This document shows, piece by piece, positions 4,558 through 5,942 of a DNA stretch of 5,942 nucleotides (within the stretch, counting starts at the first letter, position 1; the number at the start of each line of letters is the position of its first letter). Below the pieces are notes generated by a model. The model was given only the letters and a program-made list of their open reading frames with translations. It searched no databases and was not told where the DNA came from. The stretch is from positions 1 through 5,942 of the forward strand of contig JAURQA010000250.1 in the NCBI GenBank assembly GCA_030836345.1, written 5' to 3'. Source of the stretch: Bacteroidota bacterium (GTDB lineage Bacteria; Bacteroidota; Bacteroidia; NS11-12g; UBA955). The translations under genes and the position numbers were made by a program.

Positions 4558-5942
4558 AGTTTTATGCGATTCTCTCATTTTTTGACAGTACTAGTATTAT
4601 TTGTACTTGCTCCATCTGTTCTTAAATCTCAGAACACTCAAATAATAGCGGCCAAAGGAATTTACACTGTAAATGACTCTTTTGAAGTAGTAGAGTCAAT
4701 GGTTATAAGAGATGGTAAGATTATTTTCTTGGGAACCTTAGATAGCGCCGTAAAAAGCTATCCCCTGAAGCCAGTAAATAATTACAAGGGGTATATATAT
4801 CCAGGGTTTATAGATGCGCATTGCCATCTACTGGGTTTTGCTAAAATGCGTTTGCAAGCCAACTTGGTAGGTGTTAAGTCAATAGAAAAAGTAATATCGG
4901 TCATCCAAAAGTTTTACAAAAATTCAAGCCCAGAATGGATATTGGGCCGTGGTTGGGATCAAAACTTATGGAAATCATACCCCGATTTAGCTAGTCTTGA
5001 TAAGGCGTACCCCAATACTCCTGTCTTTTTAAAGCGTATCGATGGCCATGCAGCTTGGATAAATACAAAAGCCATGGATGTAATACATCTTGACATTAAT
5101 AAAAGCGTTGAGGGAGGAGCATTTGTGATGAAAGATGGAAAATTTACGGGCGTCTTATTGGATAATGCAGTGGAGATGGTTGAGCAATATTTACCTGAGA
5201 TTAATAAAAATAGTCTAAATGAAAGTCTTTCAGAGATTACCAAACAATGCCTTGCTGAGGGAGTAACTGCGATAGCTGATGCTGGCTTGGAAGTGGAAGA
5301 AATTAAATATTTAATTGGACGTCAACATAAAGGGGTTCTGCCATTGCGAATTCATGCAATGCTATCCGCTTCAAATGCTTCCATGTCTTATATGAGTATA
5401 AACCCTCATTTAAGAGGTCCAAGGCTTCAAGCAAGGGCAATGAAATTTTATCTGGATGGCGCCCTGGGTTCTCATGGAGCTTTAATGAAAAGACCGTATT
5501 GTGATCGAAAAAGTTCTCATGGACTTCAATTAATATCTACCCAGGACTTCTATGGAAGAGCGATGCTTGCGCACTCTAAGGGAATGCAGGTATGTGCACA
5601 TGCTATTGGAGATAGTGCAGCTAAGGTATTTACAGAAATTGCAAAAAAAGTTTTAGTTCCTGGTAATGATTATAGGTGGAGAATGGAACATTCTCAAATT
5701 GTGGAGCCCAATGAGATGCGTGCAATGAGAGAATATGGATTGTACCCCAGTGTTCAACCAACTCATGCAACGAGTGATGCCAAATGGGCAGCTTCTCGAA
5801 TATGCAATGACCGGTTAAAAAACTCATACGCATATAGAGCTTTGCTAGATTCATGTGGAATGATTGCTCTTGGGACAGATTTTCCAGTAGAAAGCACAAA
5901 CCCCTTAAATACCTTTTACAGTGCCGTTTTTAGAAAAGATAG
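4546..5942 (+). CDS. Exported amidohydrolase, YtcJ-like (Amidohydro_3), 3' end missing
   Basis: The first 465 codons are present without a stop; relatives are about 540-560 residues, so perhaps 80-95 are lost beyond the window. An N-terminal hydrophobic stretch (FLTVLVLFVLAPSVLKSQ, about 12-29) is a likely signal peptide without a clear lipobox. Metal-dependent hydrolase motifs are all in order: PGFIDAHCHL (86-95, His92 and His94), KRIDGHAAWINTKAM (163-177), MKFYLDGALGSHGA (299-312, Lys300 as the likely carboxylated bridging lysine), CAHAIGD (350-356, His352), MEHSQIV (380-386, His382) and ALGTDFPVES (441-450, Asp445). These are characteristic of the YtcJ / N-substituted formamide deformylase group, binuclear amide hydrolases; the natural substrate cannot be told. 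ATG 4546 and ATG 4564 (residue 7) are both possible starts; either leaves a signal peptide. It is divergent from the OB-fold/YceI/DUF5777 operon. Confidence 0.92.
   Translation, partial: MINKSFMRFSHFLTVLVLFVLAPSVLKSQNTQIIAAKGIYTVNDSFEVVESMVIRDGKIIFLGTLDSAVKSYPLKPVNNYKGYIYPGFIDAHCHLLGFAKMRLQANLVGVKSIEKVISVIQKFYKNSSPEWILGRGWDQNLWKSYPDLASLDKAYPNTPVFLKRIDGHAAWINTKAMDVIHLDINKSVEGGAFVMKDGKFTGVLLDNAVEMVEQYLPEINKNSLNESLSEITKQCLAEGVTAIADAGLEVEEIKYLIGRQHKGVLPLRIHAMLSASNASMSYMSINPHLRGPRLQARAMKFYLDGALGSHGALMKRPYCDRKSSHGLQLISTQDFYGRAMLAHSKGMQVCAHAIGDSAAKVFTEIAKKVLVPGNDYRWRMEHSQIVEPNEMRAMREYGLYPSVQPTHATSDAKWAASRICNDRLKNSYAYRALLDSCGMIALGTDFPVESTNPLNTFYSAVFRKD

Noticed and set aside
4959..5899. Minus-strand open frames at 4959-5243 and 5630-5899
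   Set aside because: They lie wholly opposite catalytic segments of the amidohydrolase and show no family features.

Overview
The window looks like ordinary chromosomal DNA from a member of the Bacteroidota, most likely a Flavobacteriia-like marine or environmental lineage. The evidence is AT-rich sequence, gene starts without Shine-Dalgarno sites, TAnnTTTG-type promoter elements, and several protein families that are largely or typically from this phylum: a DUF5777 beta-barrel, a tRNA_anti-like OB protein, and the exported family often labelled 'asparagine synthetase B'. I see no mobile element, CRISPR array, tRNA or rRNA, and no obvious defence system. No stretch of more than about 50 bases lacks a gene.

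Left part (1-2520, + strand): a tightly packed run of four genes. It holds the 3' end of a dicluster ferredoxin, a cytoplasmic SH3b-NlpC/P60 cysteine peptidase that starts 9 nt later, the fluoride channel gene crcB (4-nt ATGA overlap), and an exported 420-residue protein whose start lies inside crcB (22-nt overlap). The spacing implies one transcript, but the functions are disparate: electron transfer, muropeptide trimming, fluoride export and an unknown periplasmic role.

Middle part (2558-4505, - strand): a three-gene operon for the cell envelope. In order of transcription it encodes a membrane-anchored OB-fold protein, a secreted YceI lipocalin-like protein and a DUF5777 outer-membrane beta-barrel. 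The last two genes are 1 nt apart. Within the first codons of the DUF5777 gene there is a perfect 9-bp stem followed by a T-tract, which looks like an intrinsic terminator in the direction of transcription. This is the most unusual thing in the window.

Right part (4546-5942, + strand): the first 465 codons of an exported amidohydrolase of the YtcJ/Amidohydro_3 type, running off the window and divergent from the envelope operon. The 40-bp gap between the two start codons carries face-to-face candidate Bacteroidota promoters.

Family names come from recognised motifs and remembered homologues, not from a database search.
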